Of a stretch of 64,000 nt of DNA, positions 35,228-43,587 are shown in pieces. Location: the NCBI RefSeq assembly GCF_023150065.1, contig NZ_JAKLLN010000002.1:248001-312000 (forward strand), in the 5' to 3' direction. Origin of the DNA: Zoogloea sp. Lineage in GTDB: Bacteria > Pseudomonadota > Gammaproteobacteria > Burkholderiales > Rhodocyclaceae. The notes beneath the pieces are model-generated. The model worked only from the letters and a program-made list of their open reading frames with translations. It searched no databases and was not told the origin of the DNA. A program made the position numbers and the translations under genes. Within the stretch, counting starts at the first letter, position 1; each line of letters starts with the position of its first letter.

Positions 35228-35707
35228 TCAGCGTTGGGGAGCGATGCTGACCGTATCCCGCCCGACTTTCGCCTGCAGGGTATTGAGCGTGTTTCGCTGG
35301 ATGGGGGCCACGGCCCGCCAGACTGTTCGATTGGGGTCACGGTAGGCCACGAAGACACCGATGGACTTGACCTCGGCGCCTGGTCGCAGGAGCGTCTTGA
35401 CGCTCTCACCCGGCCGCAGGGTGATCTCCTCCCGCTGCACGCTGGTGGCGCCGAGGGTCTTCTCGTCGGCATCGAAGAGCGAGAAGAAATCGGCCGCCTC
35501 GAAGGAGGCCGGGTGGGACAGCAGGTAGTAGCGCACCACCACCGGGGTGGAGCGGCCGCGGCTGTCCTGATTGACGGTCGTATCTGCCTGGAGTGTCAGC
35601 TGAACCAGCGTGGGCGGAAGCTCCGGAACTTGCGGCTTGCTGCCGCCACAGGCGGCCAGCGCAATGCACAGGCCTGCCCAGCAACTGGTCTTGAATGGCT
35701 TCCACAT
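35228..35707 (-). CDS. tssJ: T6SS outer-membrane lipoprotein TssJ
   Basis: TssJ anchors TssM to the outer membrane. The 159-aa precursor has a signal peptide and lipobox ALAAC with the lipidated Cys at residue 20. The mature domain has the TssJ sandwich strands (LVQLTLQADTTVNQD, PVVVRYYLLSHPASFEAADF, IGVFVAYRDPNRTVWRA). The ATG at 35707 yields a normal 20-residue signal peptide; upstream in-frame starts would put an unlikely extension before it. It heads the leftward block and is divergent from the heme lipoprotein gene, with a 195-bp shared promoter region. Confidence 0.93.
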   Translation of the reverse strand: MWKPFKTSCWAGLCIALAACGGSKPQVPELPPTLVQLTLQADTTVNQDSRGRSTPVVVRYYLLSHPASFEAADFFSLFDADEKTLGATSVQREEITLRPGESVKTLLRPGAEVKSIGVFVAYRDPNRTVWRAVAPIQRNTLNTLQAKVGRDTVSIAPQR

Positions 35708-35902
35708 GAATCGGGGTCCGCGAGTCGACGACCGCAGCAGTTTATCCTGTAACCACAGCGCTTGAGCGCCGGATAAAAGGCCACGAAGCATTATCATTTT
35801 TGCTAAGGTGAGCGAATAAGGACGTCGGCGCGCGGTGCCCTCCCAGGGTTGGGCGCGACCAGGCATCAAGCCACAACGTCATCACCGCAGAGGGAGCCTC
35901 AC

Positions 35903-38137
35903 ATGCGCGTTTCGCTTGTCTCGAAAGTGTCCGTCGCGTCTGTTGTCTGCTCGTTTGTCATGGTGCTTGTTGCCGGCTGCGGCGGTTCGGGCAGCGCCGA
36001 TGGTGTCAAGAAAGGCACGGGCGCAACGCTCACCTCCCTGCAGGTGGAGGGGCGCGACGGGGATGGCGACAGCCTGAACTACCAGTGGCGGGTGACGGCC
36101 GGCAGCATCGACAACCGCAATGCCAGCGCCACCACCTGGACCCTTCCCGACGGCCCCGGCATGCACTTCGCCTATGTGCTGGTCGGCGATGGCAAAGGGG
36201 GCTACGTCGAGCAGCAATACGCCGTCTCCAGCGATGCCTTCCGCATCCCCGCCCCGCAGGCTGCGCCGGCAAGCTATACCGCGCCGGCCGTGGCGGCCAG
36301 TGATGAGGTGAAGGGCGGAACCGTGCGGCTCCGCTTCATCGCGGATTTCGACACCACCTTCCACGACGGGGCCGCTTCGGGGGCCCGTAACGTCTATCTG
36401 CCCGACGTTCGGGTGAGCGTGACCAGGGCCGGCACGGGTGAGGCGGTGTATTCCGGTACCAGCAACCTCGGCGGCGAGCTGACGCTTCCGGCCCTGAACG
36501 GGGGCGAGCAATTCAACATCGTCTGCAGCGGCCCCCAGGGAAACATCCTCGAGGGCTGCAGCACGCTGACGGGCGCGGCGGTCTCGCAAGGGCTGCAACT
36601 GGCCGTCAAGGCGCCGTCGAACGTGCACAACCTGCGCCTGTACGGGCATGTCGGGCTGGCGGATGGTGGCCTCTGCGGCGTGGACAACGCGTTTTTCGGG
36701 GCCCAGTCCACCGCCACCGTCCAGGCACTGCAGGCGGATGGCAGCAGCATCACCGCGCCGGTCCGGGTGAACCGCTTTGGTGACTACGTGCTGGACGCTG
36801 CGGTGCTGGTGAATGCCCGCCTCAAGCTCCGCATCCGCTGCGAGGCTTACTCGGCGACCCTCGACCTGCCCACCCCGACGGGGGGCTATCTGGGCAATGC
36901 CATCGAGTTCTCCCACGTCATTCCCAACAGCCGGCCGGCCATGGTCAGGATGCTGGCCAACGGCCCGGACGGCAATGTGCGGGGCCAGATGGTGGTGCCG
37001 GTGGCGGGGGCCTTTTCGGTGGCACAGCCCCGTTCCGACCACTTCCTGACCTACAAGGGCGCCGACAGCCGGGTAGGGGCCTGCAACTATTACCGGGCCT
37101 TCGGGGCGGTGAAGGACTGTGACGCCCAGGGCAACATGGTGGGCGCCATCACCCTGGAGGACTGGAAGCGCGAGAACAGGATAGGCAGCTACCGGGCCGG
37201 CAACGAGGAGGTCTCGGCCACCTATGTGAATCAGCGCGACCTCAACCTGGTCCGGCGCATGGTGGCCACGCAGAGCGCCCCGGACCGGATCGCCTTTGTC
37301 GTCTGCAACCACCCCGGCCCGGACGGTGACACCCAGCGCGAGACCAATGAGGTGATCGACACGGCCCTTGCCGACGAGAAGCAGGTTGCCTGCGTCGCCA
37401 TGGAGTATTCGCCGGCCGCGGGGCGGAGCGATGGCAAGCCCTTCACCAAGTTCCTGACCTTCGGCCCTGACGGCAAGCTGGTGTTGTCGGTCAATCTGGA
37501 CGGGCGCGGCGAGAAATACATGCCTGGCGCCTGCGTGGCTTGCCACGGTGGGGCAAATTACCTGGGGCGCTTCCCGGAAGCGGGGCATCCCAGCCCGGAC
37601 CTGAAAGCGAACTTCCTGCCCTTCGATACGGGCAACTACCTGTTCTCGACCCGCCGGGGTTTTTCCGAGGCCGAGCAGGCCGCCGCCATCCGCAAGCTCA
37701 ACGATCTGGTCGTCGCAACCCAGCCCGCCACCGCCACCCGCAAGCTGGTCCAGGGCTGGTACGCCAAGTCGGCCCTGAACCTGGACAAGGCTTACGTGCC
37801 GCCGGCCTGGGTCAGCTACGACACGGTCAGGCCCGGTGCCGCGCGCTTCTACCGGGAAGTGGTGGGCACCTCATGCCGGACTTGCCACGCCTCCATGCAG
37901 GACGACTTCGACTGGGATTCAGGGGCGGCCCAACCCCTGCTGCTGAGCCGCGTGGCCCTGCCCCATGTCTGCGGCGGCAAGGCCGACTTGTATGCAAACG
38001 CCTCCATGCCGAACGCCCTGATGTCCCTGGACAAGCTCCAGGCCCACATCCAGGCCGACCCCTCCCTGGCGACGCTGGTGAAGGATTTCCTGGGCTGCAT
38101 CACCCCCGCCCCGGATCCGGTCTATCCCCGTCGCTGA
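35903..38137 (+). CDS. Lipoprotein with Ig-like N-terminal region and two c-type heme motifs
   Basis: A 744-aa exported protein. The signal peptide ends in a VAGC lipobox (Cys26), so it is lipid-anchored. The first 100 mature residues look like an Ig/cadherin-like strand domain (DGDGDSLNYQWRVTAGS). A region with VRVSVTRAGTGEAVYSGTS and repeats resembles a Gram-negative carboxypeptidase-regulatory fold. The C-terminal third has two heme-attachment motifs, CVACH at about 544-548 and CRTCH at about 658-662, with CHGGANYLGRF after the first. This suggests a periplasmic or surface diheme protein. A GGGAG site precedes the ATG. It starts an operon-like run ending with mrtJ and a porin. The specific function is unknown. 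Confidence 0.85.
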   Translation: MRVSLVSKVSVASVVCSFVMVLVAGCGGSGSADGVKKGTGATLTSLQVEGRDGDGDSLNYQWRVTAGSIDNRNASATTWTLPDGPGMHFAYVLVGDGKGGYVEQQYAVSSDAFRIPAPQAAPASYTAPAVAASDEVKGGTVRLRFIADFDTTFHDGAASGARNVYLPDVRVSVTRAGTGEAVYSGTSNLGGELTLPALNGGEQFNIVCSGPQGNILEGCSTLTGAAVSQGLQLAVKAPSNVHNLRLYGHVGLADGGLCGVDNAFFGAQSTATVQALQADGSSITAPVRVNRFGDYVLDAAVLVNARLKLRIRCEAYSATLDLPTPTGGYLGNAIEFSHVIPNSRPAMVRMLANGPDGNVRGQMVVPVAGAFSVAQPRSDHFLTYKGADSRVGACNYYRAFGAVKDCDAQGNMVGAITLEDWKRENRIGSYRAGNEEVSATYVNQRDLNLVRRMVATQSAPDRIAFVVCNHPGPDGDTQRETNEVIDTALADEKQVACVAMEYSPAAGRSDGKPFTKFLTFGPDGKLVLSVNLDGRGEKYMPGACVACHGGANYLGRFPEAGHPSPDLKANFLPFDTGNYLFSTRRGFSEAEQAAAIRKLNDLVVATQPATATRKLVQGWYAKSALNLDKAYVPPAWVSYDTVRPGAARFYREVVGTSCRTCHASMQDDFDWDSGAAQPLLLSRVALPHVCGGKADLYANASMPNALMSLDKLQAHIQADPSLATLVKDFLGCITPAPDPVYPRR

Positions 38138-38172
38138 TCCCCGAACATCCCGCCGGACCCCAGGAAAACCCG

Positions 38173-39492
38173 ATGAAATCATCCACCCCCACCCTCAAGA
38201 TCCTGACCGCGCTGCTGCTGAGCGTGGGGCTCGCCGCGTGCAGCAGCGTCAAGGGGCCCGCCGCTGCGGGCGGTGCCCGTAACGCTCCGGAGGCGGCCCA
38301 GGGCGCAGCCGGCGGTGGCGATCCGGACTACACCGCAGAGCTTGCCCCGCAATCGACCCCCCGGTCTCCGCGCAAGCCCCTGGTCGCACCGTCACCGATC
38401 AAGTTCGAGGACGCCATCACCCGGGCTGGCGACAAGCTCTTCGAGGATGCCCTGGCCGAGGTGGGCAGCGGCAAGCGGGCCGTGGTCATCGACCCCCTGA
38501 TCGATGCCAATACCGGTGCCCAGACCGTCAGCACGGTCAAGATGGGGCAGCAGCTCCAGGCCCTGCTCAAGCAGCGCCGCTACAACAATTTCACCGTCAA
38601 GCCGCTGACCCGGCAGACCCTGGCGGAGCAGCCCCTGCTGCTGATCGGCACCCTCACGCCGGTCAATGTCGAGCGGGCCGTCGACACGCCTCCCGATGCG
38701 TTCCGGGTCTGGCTCACGGTCATCGACCTTAAGACCCGGCGGGTGGTCGCCAAGCAGATCGACCGGGCCACCGTGGGCTCGGTGAATCCCGAGCCGCTGC
38801 CTTACTTCCGTGACAGCCCCAGCTGGCACAAGGACAAGACGGTGATGGGCTACATCAACTCCTGCCAGGTCAATACCCAGGTTGGCGACCCGGCAGACCC
38901 GGACTACCTGTCCCGCCTGCCCGCCGCCGCCGTCATCAACGAAGCCATGCTGGCCTACAACGACGGCAAGATCGGCGATGCCAACGCCCTCTACAAGGAG
39001 GCATCCCAACTGGCCGACCGGGGTGACCTGCGCGTCCTCAACGGCCTTTACCTGACCAGCTGGCAGCTGGGCCAGCGGGACGCGGCGCAGGACGCCTTCG
39101 GCCGGCTGGTGGCCTCGGGTCTGGAGGCCAAGCGCCTGCCCATGAAGCTGCTTTTCAAGCCCGGCACGGTCAACTTCAACGACCTGGGCGACCTTCCCAC
39201 CCAGTACCAGCTGTGGCTCGCCACCATGGCCAGGGAAGCCGGCAAGACGCCCGCCTGCATGAAGGTGGTCGGGCATACCAGCCGTACCGGCAGTGCCAGT
39301 GCCAACGAGCGTCTGTCCCTGCGCCGTGCCGAGGCGGTGAGCAAGCTGCTGGAAGGGCGTGACCGTTCGCTGCGGTCCCGGCTGTCGGTAGGCGGCGTCG
39401 GCTCCCGGGAGGCCCTGATCGGGCTGGGTACGGACGATCAGCGGGATGCACTGGACAGGCGGGTGGAGTTTCGGGTCGTCGACTGCATCTAG
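38173..39492 (+). CDS. OmpA-like lipoprotein
   Basis: A 439-aa lipoprotein with signal peptide and lipobox GLAAC (Cys23). Residues 80-230 form a domain with RAVVIDPLIDANTGAQT and LLLIGTLTPVN that resembles FlgO/LPP20-type outer-membrane domains. A TPR-like helical stretch follows (YNDGKIGDANALYKEASQLA). The C-terminus is an OmpA-type peptidoglycan-binding fold (VVGHTSRTGSASANERLSLRRA and DQRDALDRRVEFRVVDC). It begins 36 bp after the heme lipoprotein and precedes the JDVT-CTERM gene by 63 bp. It could anchor that complex to peptidoglycan. No T6SS core role is left open for it, since TssL already carries an OmpA domain. Confidence 0.82.
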   Translation: MKSSTPTLKILTALLLSVGLAACSSVKGPAAAGGARNAPEAAQGAAGGGDPDYTAELAPQSTPRSPRKPLVAPSPIKFEDAITRAGDKLFEDALAEVGSGKRAVVIDPLIDANTGAQTVSTVKMGQQLQALLKQRRYNNFTVKPLTRQTLAEQPLLLIGTLTPVNVERAVDTPPDAFRVWLTVIDLKTRRVVAKQIDRATVGSVNPEPLPYFRDSPSWHKDKTVMGYINSCQVNTQVGDPADPDYLSRLPAAAVINEAMLAYNDGKIGDANALYKEASQLADRGDLRVLNGLYLTSWQLGQRDAAQDAFGRLVASGLEAKRLPMKLLFKPGTVNFNDLGDLPTQYQLWLATMAREAGKTPACMKVVGHTSRTGSASANERLSLRRAEAVSKLLEGRDRSLRSRLSVGGVGSREALIGLGTDDQRDALDRRVEFRVVDCI

Positions 39493-39555
39493 GCGTCGGT
39501 CTCACAGCCGGCCCGGCAAGGGCCGGATACGCGCATTCTTGGGGGGCACATCGGC

Positions 39556-41736
39556 ATGTTCAGGAATCTTCGGAATGCAGGACGGGTCGCGCTGGCCTTG
39601 TCCGGACTTGCCATGGCGGGTGCGGCCCTGTCCGCAGGCACCCCAAGCTCGGCACTCTGGACGACCGTCTGCCAGACCTGCCACCAGGGGAAGGACCACC
39701 CCGGCTTTGTGTCCACGCCGTCGAACCCTCCCTTGACGGTCACCTACCCGCCGATCCTCAACTCGGCCGATCGACTTGACTATACCTGGCTGGATTCGCT
39801 GGCCGGCTTGCAGGCCCACATCGCGAGTGTCGCCACGTCGACCTCCACCATGAAGTCGTATTACGACACCTACATCGTTGGTGGCACGACCGATGTGGAT
39901 GAGTTGCGTGTCTTCCTGCTGGCCGCCCTGGATGGCGCCTTCGACAAGATGGGTGTCAGTTTCGGCAGCAGTGACATCAATGTTGCAAAGACCGACAGCG
40001 TCACCATTACGAACCTGCGGGCAAGCAATCTGGTGGTCAATACGGGGTCGGTCAGCGTGACTGACGCGACGAATTACCTGATCAATCCGGCGTCGAGCAC
40101 CTGCTTTAGTCAGCCGAGCCTGAATCCGGGCGACTCATGCACCCTTTCGGTTTCCTTCAAACCGGCGAGCGCCGGCCTGAAATCCGCCACCCTCGAGGTT
40201 CCGCTCACCCCAGCCGGTGGTGACCCCACCCCGAAGGTGGCAAGCATTGCGTTGTCGGGGACGGGGAGCGCGCCGCCGCCGATCCCTGTCCCCATCCTCA
40301 GCTCCGGCAACATTGCCGCGCTGATGGATCGTCCGGTGGGGGAGAGCAGCACCGCAGATCTGACACTGGCCAATGTCGGTAACGCTCCGGTCACCCAACT
40401 GGCCGTCGCCATCCAGGGGGCTGCCGCGGCCGATTACACCTTCACCGAAGACTGCTCCACGAATCCTCCGGCGCCCGGTGGTGTCCAGACCTGCGCGGTC
40501 CACATCAGTTTCAAGCCCACAGCCCTGGGGGTTCGGGAGGGCTCCGTGGTGGTCAGCTACTCGGGCGGTACGCCGACGCAGAATTTCTCCCTGCCGGTGG
40601 TGATGAACTTCAGGGGCATCGTCCCGCCGAAGCCCACGGCCACTTTCACCGCGTCCACCGACTTCGGCAGCCAGGGGGTTGGTAACGTGTATCCGCCCCG
40701 GCGGCTCACCTACACCAACTCCGGAGTGGTCACGATCGCCAATGTTGCCGTGTCGATCTCCGGCGAGGGCTTCTCGGTGCTCAGCCCCGCCTGCCCGGCC
40801 ACGCTGGCGCCGGGGGCCAAGTGCAATATCGACGTGCAGTTCATGCCTGCGCTGGCGGACAGCAGCTACGCGGGTGTGGTGAGCGTGGCGAGTAACGCCG
40901 ACGGCGCGCCCCACAAGGCCACCCTGAGCGGTCGCGGGGTGAATGAGCCGACCCCCGTGCTGGCCTGGTCTGCCGCCGGTGGCGCGGTCGATTTCGGCGC
41001 TGTTGCGGTCGGCGCGAGCCGCGATCTGGAGGTGACGCTCACCAACCCGGGGCCGGCGGCGGTGATACTCCGGGTCGCCAACATCCTTGGTGCACAGGCT
41101 CAGTCCTTCCTCGTGGTGCCGGTCTCGTGCCAGTTCGGCGACTATCTCACCGCAGGGCAGTCCTGCAAGTTCAGGCTCAGCTTCAAGCCCGGTTCGTCCG
41201 GCACCAAGGTCGCCGATGTCCAGGCCGGCACGACGGGGAGCGCACCGGGCCTGCTGACGGTCACGGGCATCGGGCTCAGCGGGCCGGAGCCCCGGGCCGC
41301 GCTCTCTGCGACGGCCTTGAGCTATACGGCGGTCCGGGTCGGCTCCAGTTCGGCACCGCAGCTCATCACCCTGCGCAGCAATGGCTCGGCGTCCCTGCAG
41401 ATCAACGATATTGCGGTCAGCGGTGCCTTCGTGATCAGCGCGCAGACCTGTGCGGCACCGCCTTTCAGCCTGGAACCGGGCTTCGAGTGCACCCTCTCGG
41501 TGAGCTTCAAGCCCACCACGGAAGGCGTGCTTGCGGGAAGCGTGAAGATCGCCTCCAACGCGGCAGACCCTGCGGAATGGCAGGTCAGCCTGAGCGGCAC
41601 GGCCGACCCGGCGCCCAAGACCTCGGGGGGCGGCGGCTGCTCCCTGGCGCAGGGCGATTCACCCGTCGATCCGACCCTGTGGCTGCTGGCCGCTGCCGCC
41701 CTGGGCGTGCTGTGGTGGCGTGGGCGCAGGGCATGA
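39556..41736 (+). CDS. JDVT-CTERM surface protein with one c-type heme motif and choice-of-anchor D repeats
   Basis: A 726-aa exported protein. A signal peptide (about 1-27) precedes a heme motif CQTCH at 39-43. The bulk is about six Ig-like choice-of-anchor-D repeats, each ending in phrases such as CTLSVSFKPASAG, CAVHISFKPTALG, CNIDVQFMPALAD, CKFRLSFKPGSSG. The C-terminus is a three-part sorting signal: GGGGCSLAQGD with the invariant Cys at 695, a hydrophobic helix (about 708-721) and an Arg cluster RGRRA. This matches JDVT-CTERM, whose predicted processing protease MrtJ is the next gene. It is expected to be cleaved near Cys695 and left on the cell surface, probably lipidated; that last step is inference. 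Confidence 0.9.
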   Translation: MFRNLRNAGRVALALSGLAMAGAALSAGTPSSALWTTVCQTCHQGKDHPGFVSTPSNPPLTVTYPPILNSADRLDYTWLDSLAGLQAHIASVATSTSTMKSYYDTYIVGGTTDVDELRVFLLAALDGAFDKMGVSFGSSDINVAKTDSVTITNLRASNLVVNTGSVSVTDATNYLINPASSTCFSQPSLNPGDSCTLSVSFKPASAGLKSATLEVPLTPAGGDPTPKVASIALSGTGSAPPPIPVPILSSGNIAALMDRPVGESSTADLTLANVGNAPVTQLAVAIQGAAAADYTFTEDCSTNPPAPGGVQTCAVHISFKPTALGVREGSVVVSYSGGTPTQNFSLPVVMNFRGIVPPKPTATFTASTDFGSQGVGNVYPPRRLTYTNSGVVTIANVAVSISGEGFSVLSPACPATLAPGAKCNIDVQFMPALADSSYAGVVSVASNADGAPHKATLSGRGVNEPTPVLAWSAAGGAVDFGAVAVGASRDLEVTLTNPGPAAVILRVANILGAQAQSFLVVPVSCQFGDYLTAGQSCKFRLSFKPGSSGTKVADVQAGTTGSAPGLLTVTGIGLSGPEPRAALSATALSYTAVRVGSSSAPQLITLRSNGSASLQINDIAVSGAFVISAQTCAAPPFSLEPGFECTLSVSFKPTTEGVLAGSVKIASNAADPAEWQVSLSGTADPAPKTSGGGGCSLAQGDSPVDPTLWLLAAAALGVLWWRGRRA

Positions 41737-42140
41737 GCCGCTTGCCAGACCTTGCCGTCCGGCCGGCAGCGGGCCTGCTGCTGCAGTCTGCCGCGGTGCT
41801 CGCCCTGGCCGTCGGTGCCGCGGGCCTGAGCGGCACGGCGTGGCGGGGGCTTGTCCTGCTGCTGTTTGCCCCCGTGGTCGAGGAGATCATCTTCCGCCGG
41901 GGGCTGCAGGAGGCGCTGTTGTCGCGCCGCTGGCCCCGCTGGCAGGCCAACCTGGCCGTGGCGCTGCTGTTTGCCCTGGCCCACTGGGCCCTGAGGGGCC
42001 AGGTGGAAGCCGTTGCCGTGGTGCTTCCGGCCCTGCTGCTTGGCGCCCTCTACGGGCGGTGGCGGCGGCTGGCACCCTGCGTGCTGGCCCATGCCCTGAT
42101 GAATGGCATCTGGCTGCTGGCTGTACCGACCCTCCCTTGA
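41733..42140 (+). CDS. mrtJ: JDVT-CTERM glutamic-type intramembrane sorting protease (CPBP/Rce1 family)
   Basis: A 135-aa integral membrane protein of the CPBP (Rce1/CAAX protease-like) family. The catalytic motifs are present: EEIIFR (E50-E51 to R55), a membrane His in ALAHW (H84), and the C-terminal HALMN (H120, N124). The length is short, only the protease core, as described for MrtJ enzymes dedicated to JDVT-CTERM tails. Its ATG overlaps the stop of the JDVT-CTERM gene (ATGA), so substrate and protease are made together. The predicted role is to cut the tail of the upstream protein near its Cys in the inner membrane. Confidence 0.88.
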   Translation: MSRLPDLAVRPAAGLLLQSAAVLALAVGAAGLSGTAWRGLVLLLFAPVVEEIIFRRGLQEALLSRRWPRWQANLAVALLFALAHWALRGQVEAVAVVLPALLLGALYGRWRRLAPCVLAHALMNGIWLLAVPTLP

Positions 42141-42197
42141 ATCGACCCCAGGCATTGCGTCCCGCCGACACTCAGGAGCAGACACAGGCTGAACACC

Positions 42198-43208
42198 ATG
42201 AAAAAGACATCCACGATCCTGACGGCAGTCCTGGGCGGCCTGCTCTTCATCGGGGCCGACGCGGCCCGGGCCCAGGTGGATTACAGCGTCTATGGCGTTG
42301 CCGATCTCTCTTACGGCGCCTTCGGGCAGAGCGGGCTGGCCAGGGATGTGCGCTTCAACAGCAACTCCCTGTCGCCGAGCTTTGTCGGCTTCACCGGCAG
42401 CTACGGCTTTGAAGAGGGGTGGAGCGTGGCGGCGGTGGCCGAGACCTTCATCCGTTTCCATGATTTCAAGACCGGCCGGCGTGACTCCGACCCCCTGCTG
42501 TCGAGGAACGCCTTCATCGCCCTGCGCAACAATGACTACGGCGCCCTGCGCTTCGGCCGCCTGCAGACCCTGATCTTCGACACCACCAACCGCTTCAACG
42601 CGCTGGGCAATTCGCCCCTGTCACCGGCGATCCGCCAGCTTTTCTTCAGCGGCAACATCGAAGGGGTGGACGGGGATTTCTACTGGGACAACGCCGTCGG
42701 CTACACCAGCCCCAACTTCGACGGACTGAGCTTCAACCTGATGCACGCAGTCCAGAAGCACGACGAACGGGGCAGCTACCAGGGGGGCAGCGTGGTGTGG
42801 TCCGTGGGCCTGCTGTCCCTTGAGGCGGCGGCCCAGAACGTGCATGTGAATGACGGCATCAAGGACCCGACCAGGGAGACCACCTGGCAGCTGGGGAGCA
42901 GCTACAACTTCGGCTTTGCCCGGGTGTTCGGCCTTTACTCCCAGGTGCGGGACCGTGCCCTGGATGCCAGAAGCAAGCTGGCCTCGGCGGGGGTCAGTCT
43001 GCCCCTGGGCCCGGGCTCACTGCTGTTCCAGGTCGGGTCGTCCACCACCGAAGGGGCTGCGATCGACCGCAAGCACACCACCATCAGCTCGGCCTACCTG
43101 TATGAATACGACAGCACGACGGATGTCTACGTGATCGGCATGGACGACCGGGTCCGCGGTCAGTCCAGCGGGCAGTCGGTGGCCCTGGGGGTGCGTTTCA
43201 AGTTCTGA
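42198..43208 (+). CDS. Gram-negative porin (Porin_4/Omp32-like)
   Basis: A 336-aa outer-membrane 16-stranded porin. A signal peptide (1-25, cut after ARAQ-like site) is followed by VDYSVYGVADLSYGAFG, then typical paired strands (ALRNNDYGALRFGRLQT, YTSPNFDGLSFNLMHAV) and the C-terminal Phe (SVALGVRFKF), which is the BAM recognition end. It lies 57 bp after mrtJ in the same direction and may be cotranscribed. Substrate is unknown. Confidence 0.9.
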   Translation: MKKTSTILTAVLGGLLFIGADAARAQVDYSVYGVADLSYGAFGQSGLARDVRFNSNSLSPSFVGFTGSYGFEEGWSVAAVAETFIRFHDFKTGRRDSDPLLSRNAFIALRNNDYGALRFGRLQTLIFDTTNRFNALGNSPLSPAIRQLFFSGNIEGVDGDFYWDNAVGYTSPNFDGLSFNLMHAVQKHDERGSYQGGSVVWSVGLLSLEAAAQNVHVNDGIKDPTRETTWQLGSSYNFGFARVFGLYSQVRDRALDARSKLASAGVSLPLGPGSLLFQVGSSTTEGAAIDRKHTTISSAYLYEYDSTTDVYVIGMDDRVRGQSSGQSVALGVRFKF

Positions 43209-43587
43209 CGGGGCGGGCGGCCCCAGGGGAGCAGAGATGACGGCATTGAACAGCTGTTACGTGGATCAGGGCGTTTGGGAGCATGCCGAACGTGGCATGC
43301 GTGTCGAGGGGGTGAACGATTTTTCGCCCGGTACGGTGCTCTTCCGGTTCGTCCAGCGGGCGGATGTGGCTGATGAGAGGATCGCTGACCAGGAAAGCGG
43401 TCAGCGTCATCTCCCGCACCAAGATGAAGCACAGTGAGGCCCTGGCGGACGGAGAAATCGAGGTCTTCCTGCGCAGCGTGGCGGCTTCCTGAAGCGGGCT
43501 GCAGGCCGTCATCCTGGCTTGATGGGTGCCCTCGCCCGGGGGCGAATTCACTCGACCTCGGACTTTGGTTGGCGTCGGCGTGTGGGG
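43209..43587. other. 379-bp gap with possible gene debris
   Basis: No convincing gene. Two short overlapping plus-strand frames (43237-43437 and 43373-43492) read as coherent but unmatched protein fragments; the second ends KMKHSEALADGEIEVFLRS. They could be two halves of a frameshifted old gene. No clear terminator separates the porin from the kinase, which converge here. Confidence 0.4.
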
